DNA from: Echria macrotheca
Taxonomy: Eukaryota; Ascomycota; Sordariomycetes; Sordariales; Schizotheciaceae
NCBI GenBank assembly: GCA_030411725.1
Contig: MU839839.1
Span: 992,001 to 1,056,000, forward strand
Direction: 5' to 3'
Length of the DNA: 64,000 bases
Below are positions 55,446 to 64,000 of the stretch, one piece after another (within the stretch, counting starts at the first letter, position 1; the number at the start of each line of letters is the position of its first letter). Below the pieces are notes generated by a model. It was not told the DNA's origin. It was given only the letters and a program-made list of their open reading frames with translations, and did no database searches. Position numbers and translations under genes: made by a program.

Positions 55446-57267
55446 TCAAAGCACCTTGATATTGGCATACGGAAAGTCAGGCTGCCGAAAGACCGTCTCA
55501 ACCGACGACATGGGCCGATACTCATCCGGCAGCGGCAGAAACTCAAAGCTCATAATCAGGAGCACCACTACAATCTTGAACTCCAGCATGGCAAGCTTGC
55601 GTCCTAGACACTGGTCAGCACTCATCCCACATCACATCACAGGACATCAAACTAACCAAAACACCCCCGATACCCGCCCCCAAATGCCAAAGACGGCAAC
55701 GCATACGCATTAAACACCTCTTTCCCACTCTTATCCCGCTCGATCCATCTCCGGGGTTCAAACGTGCCCAGATCGCGCCACGCATGCTCTGCACCAACAC
55801 TATTCCACTTCTTTTCGGCCGCAGCCCTCGACGACTCGCTCCGCACCGCCTCATCCACATGCGGCGTCTCGCGGTCGGTATGGAAATTGAAAAAGATCTC
55901 GGTCCCCTTCGGGACGGGACAGCCGAGGATGCGGGTGTCCACGATGGCCTGGCGCAGATTGGCCTTGGCGGTGCCCGAGAGACGCATGCCTTCCTCGCAG
56001 ACGCCGTCGAGATACGGAATGTCGGCATCCAGAATGGCCTGCGCGCTCGGGAGGTCTGGGCCGGGAAACTTTGACCGCAAAATCGCCCGCAGCGTGCTCT
56101 GGACGGACGGGTACATCTCCATGAAGCGGACGAACCACGAGAGAGTGTTGCCGGTGGAGTCGTGGCCCTGTCTTTTATCAGCGACATGGATGAAATCTAG
56201 GGAGAAAGAGAAAAAGAGAAACGTACGCCAACCAACATGACAAACATCTCGTCGAGCATGGCCTCGTCCTTGGTCGGATCCGACGGCGCCACGCCCGCCT
56301 TGCGCGCCTGCAGGATCTGCCGACGCAGCACAAGGTCCATGGCGCACGTATCGACGGCCGCATCATCCTCCAGCCTCTCGGTCTCGAGATGCTGGAACCG
56401 CTCGACGGCGGACCGCATGGCGCGCCGCATCTCGCCGCTCACGACAGACCGGAACCGGCGGTACCGCGGCGTCCACGTCTCGACCCGCTGCGCCAGCTCG
56501 GGCGACACGCTGTTGGAGCTGCGCGCGACCGCCTCGCCGATATAATGCACCTGCTCCTTGAGAAACTCGCCCACCGGCGGTTTCTGATCAAACGGCCTGT
56601 CGCTCCCGGACAGCTGATGCCGCAGCTTCTGGATCTCGTAGCGCATCGTCCCGGGCTCCTCGCCCACCACGGCGACCCAGATGGCGTCGAGCGCGGCGTT
56701 CCGAAAGTCGTCAATGACATTCAACAGCGCGGTTCCGGGTCCCTCAGCCTTGAGCCGCCAGAGATCAAGCAGCTCGCACGTCGCCTTGTGGATATTCGGC
56801 GCGGCGACCCGCTTGAGAAAGTCAGGACTCATCACGTCGGCCCACAGCCGCTTCTGCGCTTTTAGTGCGGGAGTCGTGTACTGCGACAGCGTCGCGCGCG
56901 GGAACATGGGCCCGAACAGGCCGAGGGCCGTGGGCGCCTTGTCGAACTCCTTGCCGCGCCGCACTAAAATGTCCTCGATCTCGCGCGCGTCGTCGACCAC
57001 GACCAGCGGCTTGCGGATGTTGGGGAACAAGAGCTGGGCGATGGGCGTGCCGAGCTTGCGCGTGGTGATGTTGAGCATCGAGTCGGAGAACTCGTGCGTC
57101 TGCTTGATCAGCGGGAACCAGTCGGGGATGTCGCCCATGAGGCGGTGGGCGGATGCTTCATTGTACGGAATTCCTGGGAGCGGCTTTGGGTAGAGCCTGC
57201 GGATGAGGAGGAACAAGAGGCCGGCGATGGCGGCGCCGGCCAGTGCTAGCTGGGTGAGGTCGGCCAT
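55446..57267 (-). CDS. Cytochrome P450 monooxygenase
   Basis: Three exons: 57267..56227, 56167..55657 and 55603..55446, phases 0 and 1, 569 residues. The N-terminus has one membrane anchor (LALAGAAIAGLLFLLIRRLY) followed by the Pro-rich hinge PKPLPGIPYN, so it is an endoplasmic-reticulum enzyme. The I-helix oxygen-binding motif GHDSTGNTLSW lies across the first splice junction. The K-helix ExxR is in CEEGMRLSG, then TFEPRRWI. The haem-binding loop is FGGGYRGCFGRKLA, split by the second intron just after the cysteine-containing part; both junctions restore it exactly. The enzyme is apparently complete; the substrate is unknown. It is divergent from an O-methyltransferase and next to a dead glycosyltransferase, which fits secondary metabolism or xenobiotic modification. 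Confidence 0.93.
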
Positions 57268-58597
57268 GTTTGCGTCTCGGTGAGAGATGGAAGTGATTGA
57301 GGAGGGGAGGTTTGGTGATGGATGAGACGTCAGCTAAAAGTTCCAAATCCTCCCTCAATCCTTATTGCCGGTAAAACGCAAAATCCGTGGTACCGACCGC
57401 GGATCGTCAGACGGTGCGAGCCAATCACGGTTTCTATGCAGGAAGCAAATGCTCGCCAGTGCAACATGGCTGGGATCCCAGATAAACCAACGGGTAAGCG
57501 CTAGATCCTTTGGCTTACCGTGCGCATCGGGAACAGCATGCGAGCAAACCTTATACAAGTGGAGATTGCATAAACTGTCTGACGACAGGATAAGTAAGGT
57601 AAGGTTGTTAGAGACGGGTTAAATCGACGACAATGGTTGCTTTGCCTGATGGCACGAGCTCTATTTCTCTGTAGTTTGTGAGCTGGCTAAGTCGTAAGGG
57701 TGGTTAGTAAAGACTAAATTCGCATGGCCTCCCAACGATGAAAGGGAATACAGGCATGCTTGTCCTTCATCCCGTCTCATGCGTAAAGCAAACATGTGTC
57801 CCTGGCCTTGTTGTGTGTGACCTGGAGCTCGATGAGGGATGGGAACAGTAGGTAATTAGTCTCCTTCTTTCACCCTCCAAAAAGCCCCTTGTCGGTCGGC
57901 TCCTGCGAAAGGTGTATGCATCTTCTCGGAGTGATTAGGAAGCTCAACGTCAGCATACACGATAGCATCAGTTCCTGGGTGTTCTGTCACTGGCAACGAT
58001 AGAAGGGATGACTGTCCATACTCCCCATGCTTTTGTTGAACCTAGGTAAGTGGTGAGCGCTGAACGCTACTTCCGACAGCTGGCAAGCGGGCAGATACCT
58101 ATCTGGGAAGCATCTCGGGGAGCCCTTCACCCGTTTTAGTTGTATTGCCTGCTGCCGACTCAGATGGGAAGTCCCCGTCCCGTGTCTCGTGCGGGGCACT
58201 TGCTCTGGAAGCGGATGAGGACAACCGGACTGATCATGGTCCTCACACACCGCTATCCTGAACATCACCGGCGCGTTGATATTGTCTCTGATATATTGAC
58301 GCATGTAATCTGATGAGATTCAGCTTTCATTTTGGTCCCTGGTAGTGGCTGTCGTCAACCGTCACTTCGCGGTGATAGCTGTTCCCGATCTCGAGGTATT
58401 CCCGACCTGCATTCCCGACCTGCAGGATCCCGTTGCCAGACTTCTTATAGCTGCCCAAGCTCGCTGTTGCGATAAGGCGTCTTGAGTTTGAGACCCTCGA
58501 ACAGTACCATACTGACCTTCCGCTCCCCAGACGCGATCGAGATAGGATTGGCACCAACTTCAAGCCCTTGACACGCCGAGTAAAGCAAGTCGACAAG
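57268..58597. promoter_or_regulatory. Divergent interval, P450 / O-methyltransferase
   Basis: 1.33 kb between the start codons of two divergent genes, so it holds both promoters and could allow joint control. No gene and no specific pathway regulator site was recognised by eye. Confidence 0.4.
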
Positions 58598-59958
58598 ATG
58601 ACCACCAACGACCCGGTTACCGTCCTCGAAAACATCATCGAGCAGGCTCAGACATTGTCGGCCGATGATCGGCGTCGCCTTCTTGTGACGGCTCAGAAAC
58701 TTGTCACCACCCTTGAACCACCGGAGGAGGCTGCGTTCCGTCAGATCTTTCAGGTGCCACAAGAACCGAGTCGAGGGGTGTCGTGGGGAATGCGCTAACT
58801 CTGAGCTACAGTCGCACACATTCTCGTTTGCTATACGATTGGGCGCCGAGCTCGGGTTCTTCCGCGTCCTGGTCAAACGCGATGGCGTTCCGATCTCATC
58901 GGTCGAGTTGGCTACGGAATGCAAGATTGAGGAACTGTTGCTTGGTCAGTGTTGACTTCATTCCTGGGATTTCCAAATGAGACTGACGACTTGTCCAGTT
59001 CGGGTCATGCGTGTGTTGACGGGACTGGGATACGCCGCAGAGTCGGGCGAGAGGGAATACGTCGCCACACCGCTCTCGCGTGCCATGGTGCTTCCGCATC
59101 TCGAAGCCTTCATGATCCACAGGTATGTAGTTAGTCTGAATAGGTCGGGAATAACTACCAATACCACAAAGCCAGGAAAACTCTGCTCGCGTCGTCAACC
59201 GACTGCCCGAGTACTTCCAACGATACGGCTACAAATGTCCAACGGATGGCGCCAACGGAGCGTATCAGTTCGCCCTCGGCACCTCGCTCTCCTTCTTCGA
59301 CAGCATCCACTCCGACCCGGTGCGTGCCGAGCGCTTCAACGTCAGCATGACGGGCAACAAGAACCAGCGCCGGTTCTGGTTCGAGTGGTTCCCGGTCGAC
59401 GACCACCTGCTCAAGCCCTTCCACGGCTCCTCTCCGACTCCCGAGTCCGTCTTCCTCGTCGACATGGGCGGCGGCAAGGGTCACCACCTCGAAGCGCTCC
59501 TGACGAAATTCCCAGCCGTCGGCGGCCACCTTATCCTCCAAGATCTACCACGCACCATATCCAGCATCCGGGAAACACTCGACAGCCGCATCCAGCCCGC
59601 GGTGCACGACATTTTCTCGCCGCAGCCGGTCGCCGGCGCGCTGGTGTACTACACGCACTTTGTGCTCCACGACTTCCCCGACGACAAGTGCCAGACCATG
59701 CTCCGACACGTGGCGGCCGCCATGCGGCCGGGGTATTCGCGACTCCTACTAAACGAGGTCGTCATCCCGGAGCGCGACTGTCCGCTGTACTTTGCGTGCT
59801 CCGACATCACCATGATGGCGGTGCTGGCGGGCATGCAGCGCTCGAGGAGGCACTGGGTCGAGCTTGTCGAGTCGGCTGGACTCGCCGTGGTCAAGGTGTG
59901 GGAGTCGCCGGACTTTGGGGATATGGAGGGGGTTATTGAAGCAATGGTCGCAAACTGA
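58598..59958 (+). CDS. SAM-dependent O-methyltransferase (fungal plant-like type)
   Basis: Four exons: 58598..58753, 58812..58944, 58999..59122 and 59172..59958, phases 0, 1, 2, 399 residues, the usual length. Residues 1-110 are helical, with the winged-helix dimerisation part (FAIRLGAELGFFRVL, then VMRVLTGLGYA). SAM-binding motif I is VDMGGGKGHHLEAL near 235. The catalytic-base region is VLHDFPDDKCQTML, where family members have a His in LHDWPD. It transfers a methyl group to a hydroxyl of a small aromatic-type substrate, which is unknown here. The last exon uses acceptor CAAAG before CCAGGAAAAC, because the nearer CCAG would break the frame. It is divergent from the P450, suggesting a two-step modification pair; no polyketide, peptide or terpene backbone gene lies in the window. 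Confidence 0.9.
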
Positions 59959-60932
59959 GACTGCCTGTTGTTGGGCCGTCGTTGGATTGGGCGGGTGGTA
60001 GTATTGGCGGAACAGCTGGCATGAGCGAAGTCTGCGGTGTGATTGGGGGTATGAGCCGGCGAATCCATTTTGGTCAGTTTGTGGATGATTACCGAGGTAC
60101 AATACTTGCCAAAAGTGTGAGAGACGTGTCAGCTCGACCGCGTCTGCTTTGTGTGGGAAACCAAGCTCTTTGCAGGGAATCTTGTGTGTGTGTGTTGAGG
60201 TAAGAACTGGCTCAGCGAGAGCTGGGCCAAGTTATCTATCTATCTATTCTGTTATCCTGGTCTGGTTGGCTCTGAATAGCTTCATCCCATTGACTCAGTT
60301 GTCTGCAAGTAAACAAAGAAATCTGAGATAGTGATGTCAGTCCGGCGCGCACCAGCAGCACTGGCGACCGCTACCCGTCAGGATGCCTGAATCGCCGCAC
60401 TTTGTGCCTTCTTGCGAAAGTGCCAGCGTGCTGGTTGGTCCTCCCCCTTTCCCGTATTCCCCCCTCGTGTTGATGATGACTTCATTTTATCGTCCATTCC
60501 ATCCGCGCCGAACCACACTCTGTCGTGCCTTCAGAGTGAGGACAATTTTCCATGTTTGCACCGGCTGTTCGTGCAATTCTGGAAAGGACTCTCCTGCAGA
60601 GTGTGTGGTGACTGCCGCGTGCAAAACTCGGCATGAGCACCCACGCCAGACACGAAGGAGCAGCAACACACGCAACATCATGTATTTAACCACAGCCAAG
60701 GGACTCTCTTCTCTTCTCTTCCACCAACCAAGCATCCATCGATCATCTCCCAGACGGCATCAATCCAGTCACACTCTTTCAAACAGCAGTCATCAAGCCG
60801 CGCGTCGTTGCAACATATCCAACTCTGCCATAACATATCATCTCCGAGTCGTCTCTGACACTCTCCTCCACTCGCTCGCACGATCCCCCACGACCAAGCC
60901 CGCCAAGTCCAACAAGCAAACAAGCCACAGTC
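59959..60932. other. Intergenic, no supported gene
   Basis: About 970 bp between the O-methyltransferase and the small membrane protein. A short ATCT run occurs near 60236-60250. No domain-bearing frame was found. Confidence 0.45.
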
Positions 60933-61442
60933 ATGGCGACGGCCACGACAATCATACAAGAGTTCCTGCTCGCCATGCCCGTCCTGACGACGACGGCACT
61001 CGTGGTATATAACATTTCCTACCTCTTTTGGGCTCGGCGAATCCGCGACGCCGACGAGGAGGACCCCCAGCCGCCGGCGGATTTAATGTCCGGCCATGCC
61101 CACTACTACGTCCTGATAGCCCACAGGCTGCGCTGGATTACTTGGTTCACGGGGGTAGCGAACCTCTGGAACCCGAAGCTGAGTGGTTTGGCCCTCAAGG
61201 TGTATGCATGTGGTCCGATGGTCAACCTGGCGTGGCATTTGGTCGGGACTTACATAGTGTTGTTTTTACTGCGGTGCACCGAATACCGGCAACGACACGG
61301 TCAGGCGCACGAACAACTCGGTTGGTTGCGCCCGTTCTTGTTTCGTCATGTAGTGATGCTTTGGGCGCGCGAGGTCCCGACCTGGCTGTGCTTCACTGTC
61401 GGGTATTTTCTCCGGTTTGCAATGGGCAGGGTAGGACGGTAA
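60933..61442 (+). CDS. Small predicted multi-pass membrane protein, unknown
   Basis: Single exon, 169 residues, GC-rich third positions like its neighbours. The ATG is preceded by ACAGTC and followed by a hydrophobic segment at about 12-36 (LAMPVLTTTALVVYNISYLF). Two more likely membrane segments are at about 88-115 (VNLAWHLVGTYIVLFLL) and near the C-terminus (WLCFTVGYFLRF). Acidic and His-rich loops lie between. I do not recognise a family. Several short frames overlap it, but this one has the regular hydrophobic pattern of a real protein. No link to the neighbouring P450/methyltransferase pair is shown. Confidence 0.6.
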   Translation: MATATTIIQEFLLAMPVLTTTALVVYNISYLFWARRIRDADEEDPQPPADLMSGHAHYYVLIAHRLRWITWFTGVANLWNPKLSGLALKVYACGPMVNLAWHLVGTYIVLFLLRCTEYRQRHGQAHEQLGWLRPFLFRHVVMLWAREVPTWLCFTVGYFLRFAMGRVGR

Positions 61443-61801
61443 CTAAAGGGCCTGGGTGTTGTTTGGAGGGGTCGAGTTAGGTTGGACAAGCAGGGCGGTC
61501 CCCAAGACATCAGCTTTTGTGGCTACAGACAGACAGCGAAGAAGGGTTAGCGGTATGTATGTATTGTATTGTACTTGTAGAATAACGGGAAACTCGATTG
61601 ATGCTAATCATGCAATGTCGGAAGAAGCAAGGGCCGGGGTGGGCTTACCCAATGTCCGCCCTGGCGGGTCCACATGGCAGGCACATGGGCTCTGTTTGCT
61701 TGCTTTTTCCTACCACCGTACCTTAACAGTGGGCTGTATTCCCCACCAGCACATTTCCCCAGACCTTGCTGTCCACGTCGTCACCACCAGAGTCCATCGC
61801 C
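61443..61801. other. Intergenic, upstream of C2H2 gene
   Basis: 360 bp. Pyrimidine-rich sequence just before 61802 is consistent with a promoter or leader. No gene was seen. Confidence 0.45.
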
Positions 61802-62821
61802 ATGTCCGGCCCCATCTCTCACTTCGAGTGCGGCACCTGCGAAAAGGCCTTTCCGGCCGGCTGGAGAGCCCGTGACAACCATTGCAATGCGACGGGCCAC
61901 CATCGCCCGAACTACGAGTGCGATACATGCCCGCGTTGGTTCCATTGCCAGAGTGCTTGCGATCAGCATATGAGGGCGAAGAACCATTTTGTACACTCAG
62001 ACAACTACTCGGACAACAACAACGACTCCGTCTCCGACGACTGCTACACCTACAATCCATATGAGTGCCGCCGCTGCTACGACCGTTTCCCATCCGATCA
62101 AGACCGAATCGACCATGAGGCCGAGGACCATCGCTTCTGTAATGATTGCGACCGCTTTTTTTGCAGCGGCAGCGCTGCCAAGAATGTTAGTACCTTATCC
62201 AGTCCTCGAGTCGGCCTTTTCTGCTTGCTAATCCAGCCATATTTGTAGCACCGCCAATCGCGTGTTCATCAAGGCCAGTCGATGAAGTGCCCATTCTGCT
62301 TAAACGGCTTCGTCACCGCCACTGGCTTAGCTCACCATCTGGAGAGCGGTGGTTGTCCCAACGGGCCCTATCTCGACCGAGCCAAGGTCTGGGCGATAGT
62401 GCGGGCCAAGGATCCCAACGGGATAATCTCCAAGAACCTTCTCGAGTACCCGACAACCAATAAGTACGAGGCCTCAGGGAGAACCTGGAATGGGTACGGA
62501 TATGAATGTTACTTCTGCAGTCGCGAGTTCAAGCAGCTGCATGGCCTCAACCAGCATCTCAACTCGCCCGTCCGTAAGTACACGGCCATTCCCATAGATT
62601 CACCAAGGGCGCAGCTGGAATCCTACGCTAACCGACGCCTGGCAATAGATCAACAAGCCTTGTACCATTGTCCCAACCGTGGCTGCGGAACTGATTTCAG
62701 GGCCCTCGCATCCGTTATCAACCACTTGGAGAGCGAGACGTGCGGATTCATGCGCTTCCGGGCTGTGCAGAACAAGTTCGGCCAGATAATCAGCAGTAAT
62801 CGTCGGTTGACGTTCAACTGA
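61802..62821 (+). CDS. Multi-C2H2 zinc-finger protein
   Basis: Three exons: 61802..62185, 62249..62573 and 62649..62821, phases 0 and 1, 293 residues. Cys/His fingers occur in order: FECGTCEKAFPAGWRARDNH, YECDTCPRWFHC, YECRRCYDRFPSDQDRIDHE, then FCNDCDRFF. Exon 2 gives MKCPFCLNGFVTATGLAHHL and YECYFCSREFKQLHGLNQHL, and exon 3 YHCPNRGCGTDFRALASVIN followed by a conserved-looking ESETCGFMRF. The architecture matches a family of fungal C2H2 proteins of unknown role, probably nucleic-acid binding. The second intron is 75 bp, a multiple of three and without stops, so an unspliced frame can be read through it. Splicing restores LNSPVHQQALYHCPN with the spacing expected of the family. The finger spacing is irregular compared with classical tandem arrays. 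Confidence 0.82.
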
Positions 62822-63553
62822 TGAGCTGATGGCCTACCGCACGCATTTTGCCTCTAGCAGTTGCTTTGAATACGGCTCAGGATCGTGTCGACGCTGACCG
62901 TCGATCCTTGACCAACCAGTTTCGTGTACGATTTTACAGCGTTTTACAGTTCGTGGTCTCCCTGTGGGAAGTCTAGACGGGATGATGTGGTTCACCCGCA
63001 AGTGTATGCTCAAGTGAGCAGACTCTGCGATGTACAGTTACTGCACGGATTCGACTCTTCAAGTGGAGAGAATTTGGAATCCTCTAGCAAAGAGCTCTTG
63101 TATGGTAGGTATGGACCTAGAGAATTTGTATGGCACGCTAGTGCAAGAACTGAAGGATACTATGATGGAAAACAGGTAGTCACCAGGTAGTTAATTAATC
63201 GGAAAATGTATTTCCAGAAGCAGAATAGCTGTTGTGTCACATCTGAGACCATGTGTTGGAATAAAATTCCGCTGCACGGTTTCTATTTCGGGACTAGCCC
63301 GCTTCGCCTGTTTCTTCCGCTGATCTTACTGCCTCAGAGACTCTGGAACAACCACGATCAAAAACCCGCGACACAACACTCCTGATGCCACCCCTTCCCG
63401 CCAAACACCATGGCCACCCATATCTCGATATCGCTGCCAGCTGGGAAAGCTGAAACTACCTACATTACCTTGTTTCTCAAGATATCTGCGTTACTCCAGT
63501 CATCGCACAACGAGCTGCACATTGTTAGGCCAGGAAGGAGCACCCCAGGCTAG
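62822..63553. other. Intergenic before HET relic
   Basis: About 730 bp, AT-richer than the flanking genes. No gene was recognised. It may include decayed 5' sequence of the HET relic. Confidence 0.45.
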
Positions 63554-64000
63554 ATGGAAGGTACGCAAGAATCCAGGGCACCATATTTAGCCAGCCACGG
63601 GCTCACCTCTCCTCTTCCTGAAAGCAAGCATCCTTCGCACCACTCCTTCAACATCTCTACCGATTCCGCCGAACTCCCGCAAATCTTTAAGGACGCCAAC
63701 GAGCTCTTTCGGGTGCTCGAAATCCACTCCCTCCGGGCGGAGTTTCTTTGCAGCATTCGGGATTCGCCCAAGAGACTGACCTTCGGAATCCATCAAGATG
63801 GGACAATCTCTCAAAAACGCCGTTTGTACAGTCGCGGTCGACGCATCGTACAACCCTTGCGGTGGCTGCTTCAGGACCACAAGTCTCCTCCTACGACGAG
63901 ACACTTCACCTTTACACAGAATCCGGGTGCATCGCGAGCATCCGACCCTCGAGCGCGTGTTGGAGTCTGTGATTAATACTGCACCGCTCAATACCCGGGG
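63554..64000 (+). pseudogene. Decayed HET-domain gene fragment (cut by window edge)
   Basis: Two plus-strand frames together resemble a HET domain. The first (63554 to about 63775) contains ELPQIFKDANELFRVLEIHS and EFLCSIRDSPK, matching the usual LPxTxxDAIxLxRxLGxxYLWVDxLCIxQD block with several key residues changed (the Trp and Asp of WVD are lost). The second frame (about 63780 to the edge) contains KMGQSLKNAVCTVAVDASYN and HPTLERVLESVINTAPLNTR, matching the following M--VY--A-CTIAA and PLNTRGW blocks. A TGA at 63777-63779 blocks the second frame upstream, and no GT..AG intron connects the two. It is best read as a frameshifted relic, though the remainder lies outside the window. A long minus-strand frame here is a shadow. 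Confidence 0.72.

Noticed and set aside
63587..63991. 134-codon minus-strand frame open to the window edge
   Set aside because: The opposite strand carries ordered HET-domain blocks, so this is most likely a shadow.
1..64000. tRNA, 5S rRNA, CRISPR arrays, long terminal repeats
   Set aside because: I looked for T-loop and 5S-like sequences, regularly spaced repeats and paired long repeats and saw none convincing by eye. tRNAscan-SE, Infernal and a self-dotplot would settle it.

Overview
The window is nuclear DNA of a filamentous ascomycete. Genes are interrupted by short introns (about 50-220 bp, GT..AG, often with a CTAAC-type branch site). Coding sequence is GC-rich, and the families are typical of Pezizomycotina: HET-domain proteins, SLX4, fungal XLF/Nej1, DUF7918-like proteins and fungal rhodopsin-domain membrane proteins. 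The gene content and sequence style suggest Sordariomycetes, probably Sordariales, but I cannot name a species. I saw no bacterial, organellar, tRNA, 5S or CRISPR signal.

Layout. 0.2-2.9 kb: intact HET-domain gene (-). 4.3-8.3 kb: RTC1/SEA2 (WDR24) (-), divergent from the splicing factor cactin (8.7-10.5 kb, +). 13.2-15.8 kb: forkhead transcription factor (+) behind a 2.8 kb upstream interval. 15.8-24.9 kb: a 9.1 kb gene-free stretch between two convergent genes, the second being the end-joining factor XLF/NEJ1 (24.9-26.5 kb, -). 28.3-34.3 kb: three tandem multi-exon DUF7918-like paralogues (+) with matching exon lengths and intron phases. 35.1-37.1 kb: DNA photolyase (-). 37.85-38.17 kb: ribosomal protein eS21 (-), divergent from SLX4 (38.6-41.4 kb, +). 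41.6-43.1 kb: NUDT19-like Nudix hydrolase (+). 44.0-46.5 kb: large uncharacterised fungal gene whose reading frame is broken twice (+). 47.2-48.8 kb: rhodopsin-domain membrane protein (-). 51.3-53.3 kb: pseudokinase with an acidic tail and an alanine-rich helix (+). 53.9-54.8 kb: decayed UDP-glycosyltransferase (-). 55.4-57.3 kb: cytochrome P450 (-), divergent from an O-methyltransferase (58.6-60.0 kb, +). 60.9-61.4 kb: small membrane protein. 61.8-62.8 kb: C2H2 zinc-finger protein (+). 63.55 kb to the edge: decayed HET-domain relic (+).

Themes. The centre holds three DNA-maintenance genes: XLF/NEJ1 (end joining), photolyase (UV repair) and SLX4 (structure-specific nuclease scaffold). The right third is accessory: a P450/O-methyltransferase pair beside a dead glycosyltransferase, plus a dead HET gene. 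The most novel-looking item is the DUF7918-like trio. Two of the three copies carry clusters of consensus SUMO-acceptor motifs (hydrophobic-K-x-E) and end in a SUMO-interacting-type motif (DLTDD), which points to a SUMO-linked nuclear role. This is inference from motifs only. All exon models were built by eye from splice sites and reading frames. No database search was run.
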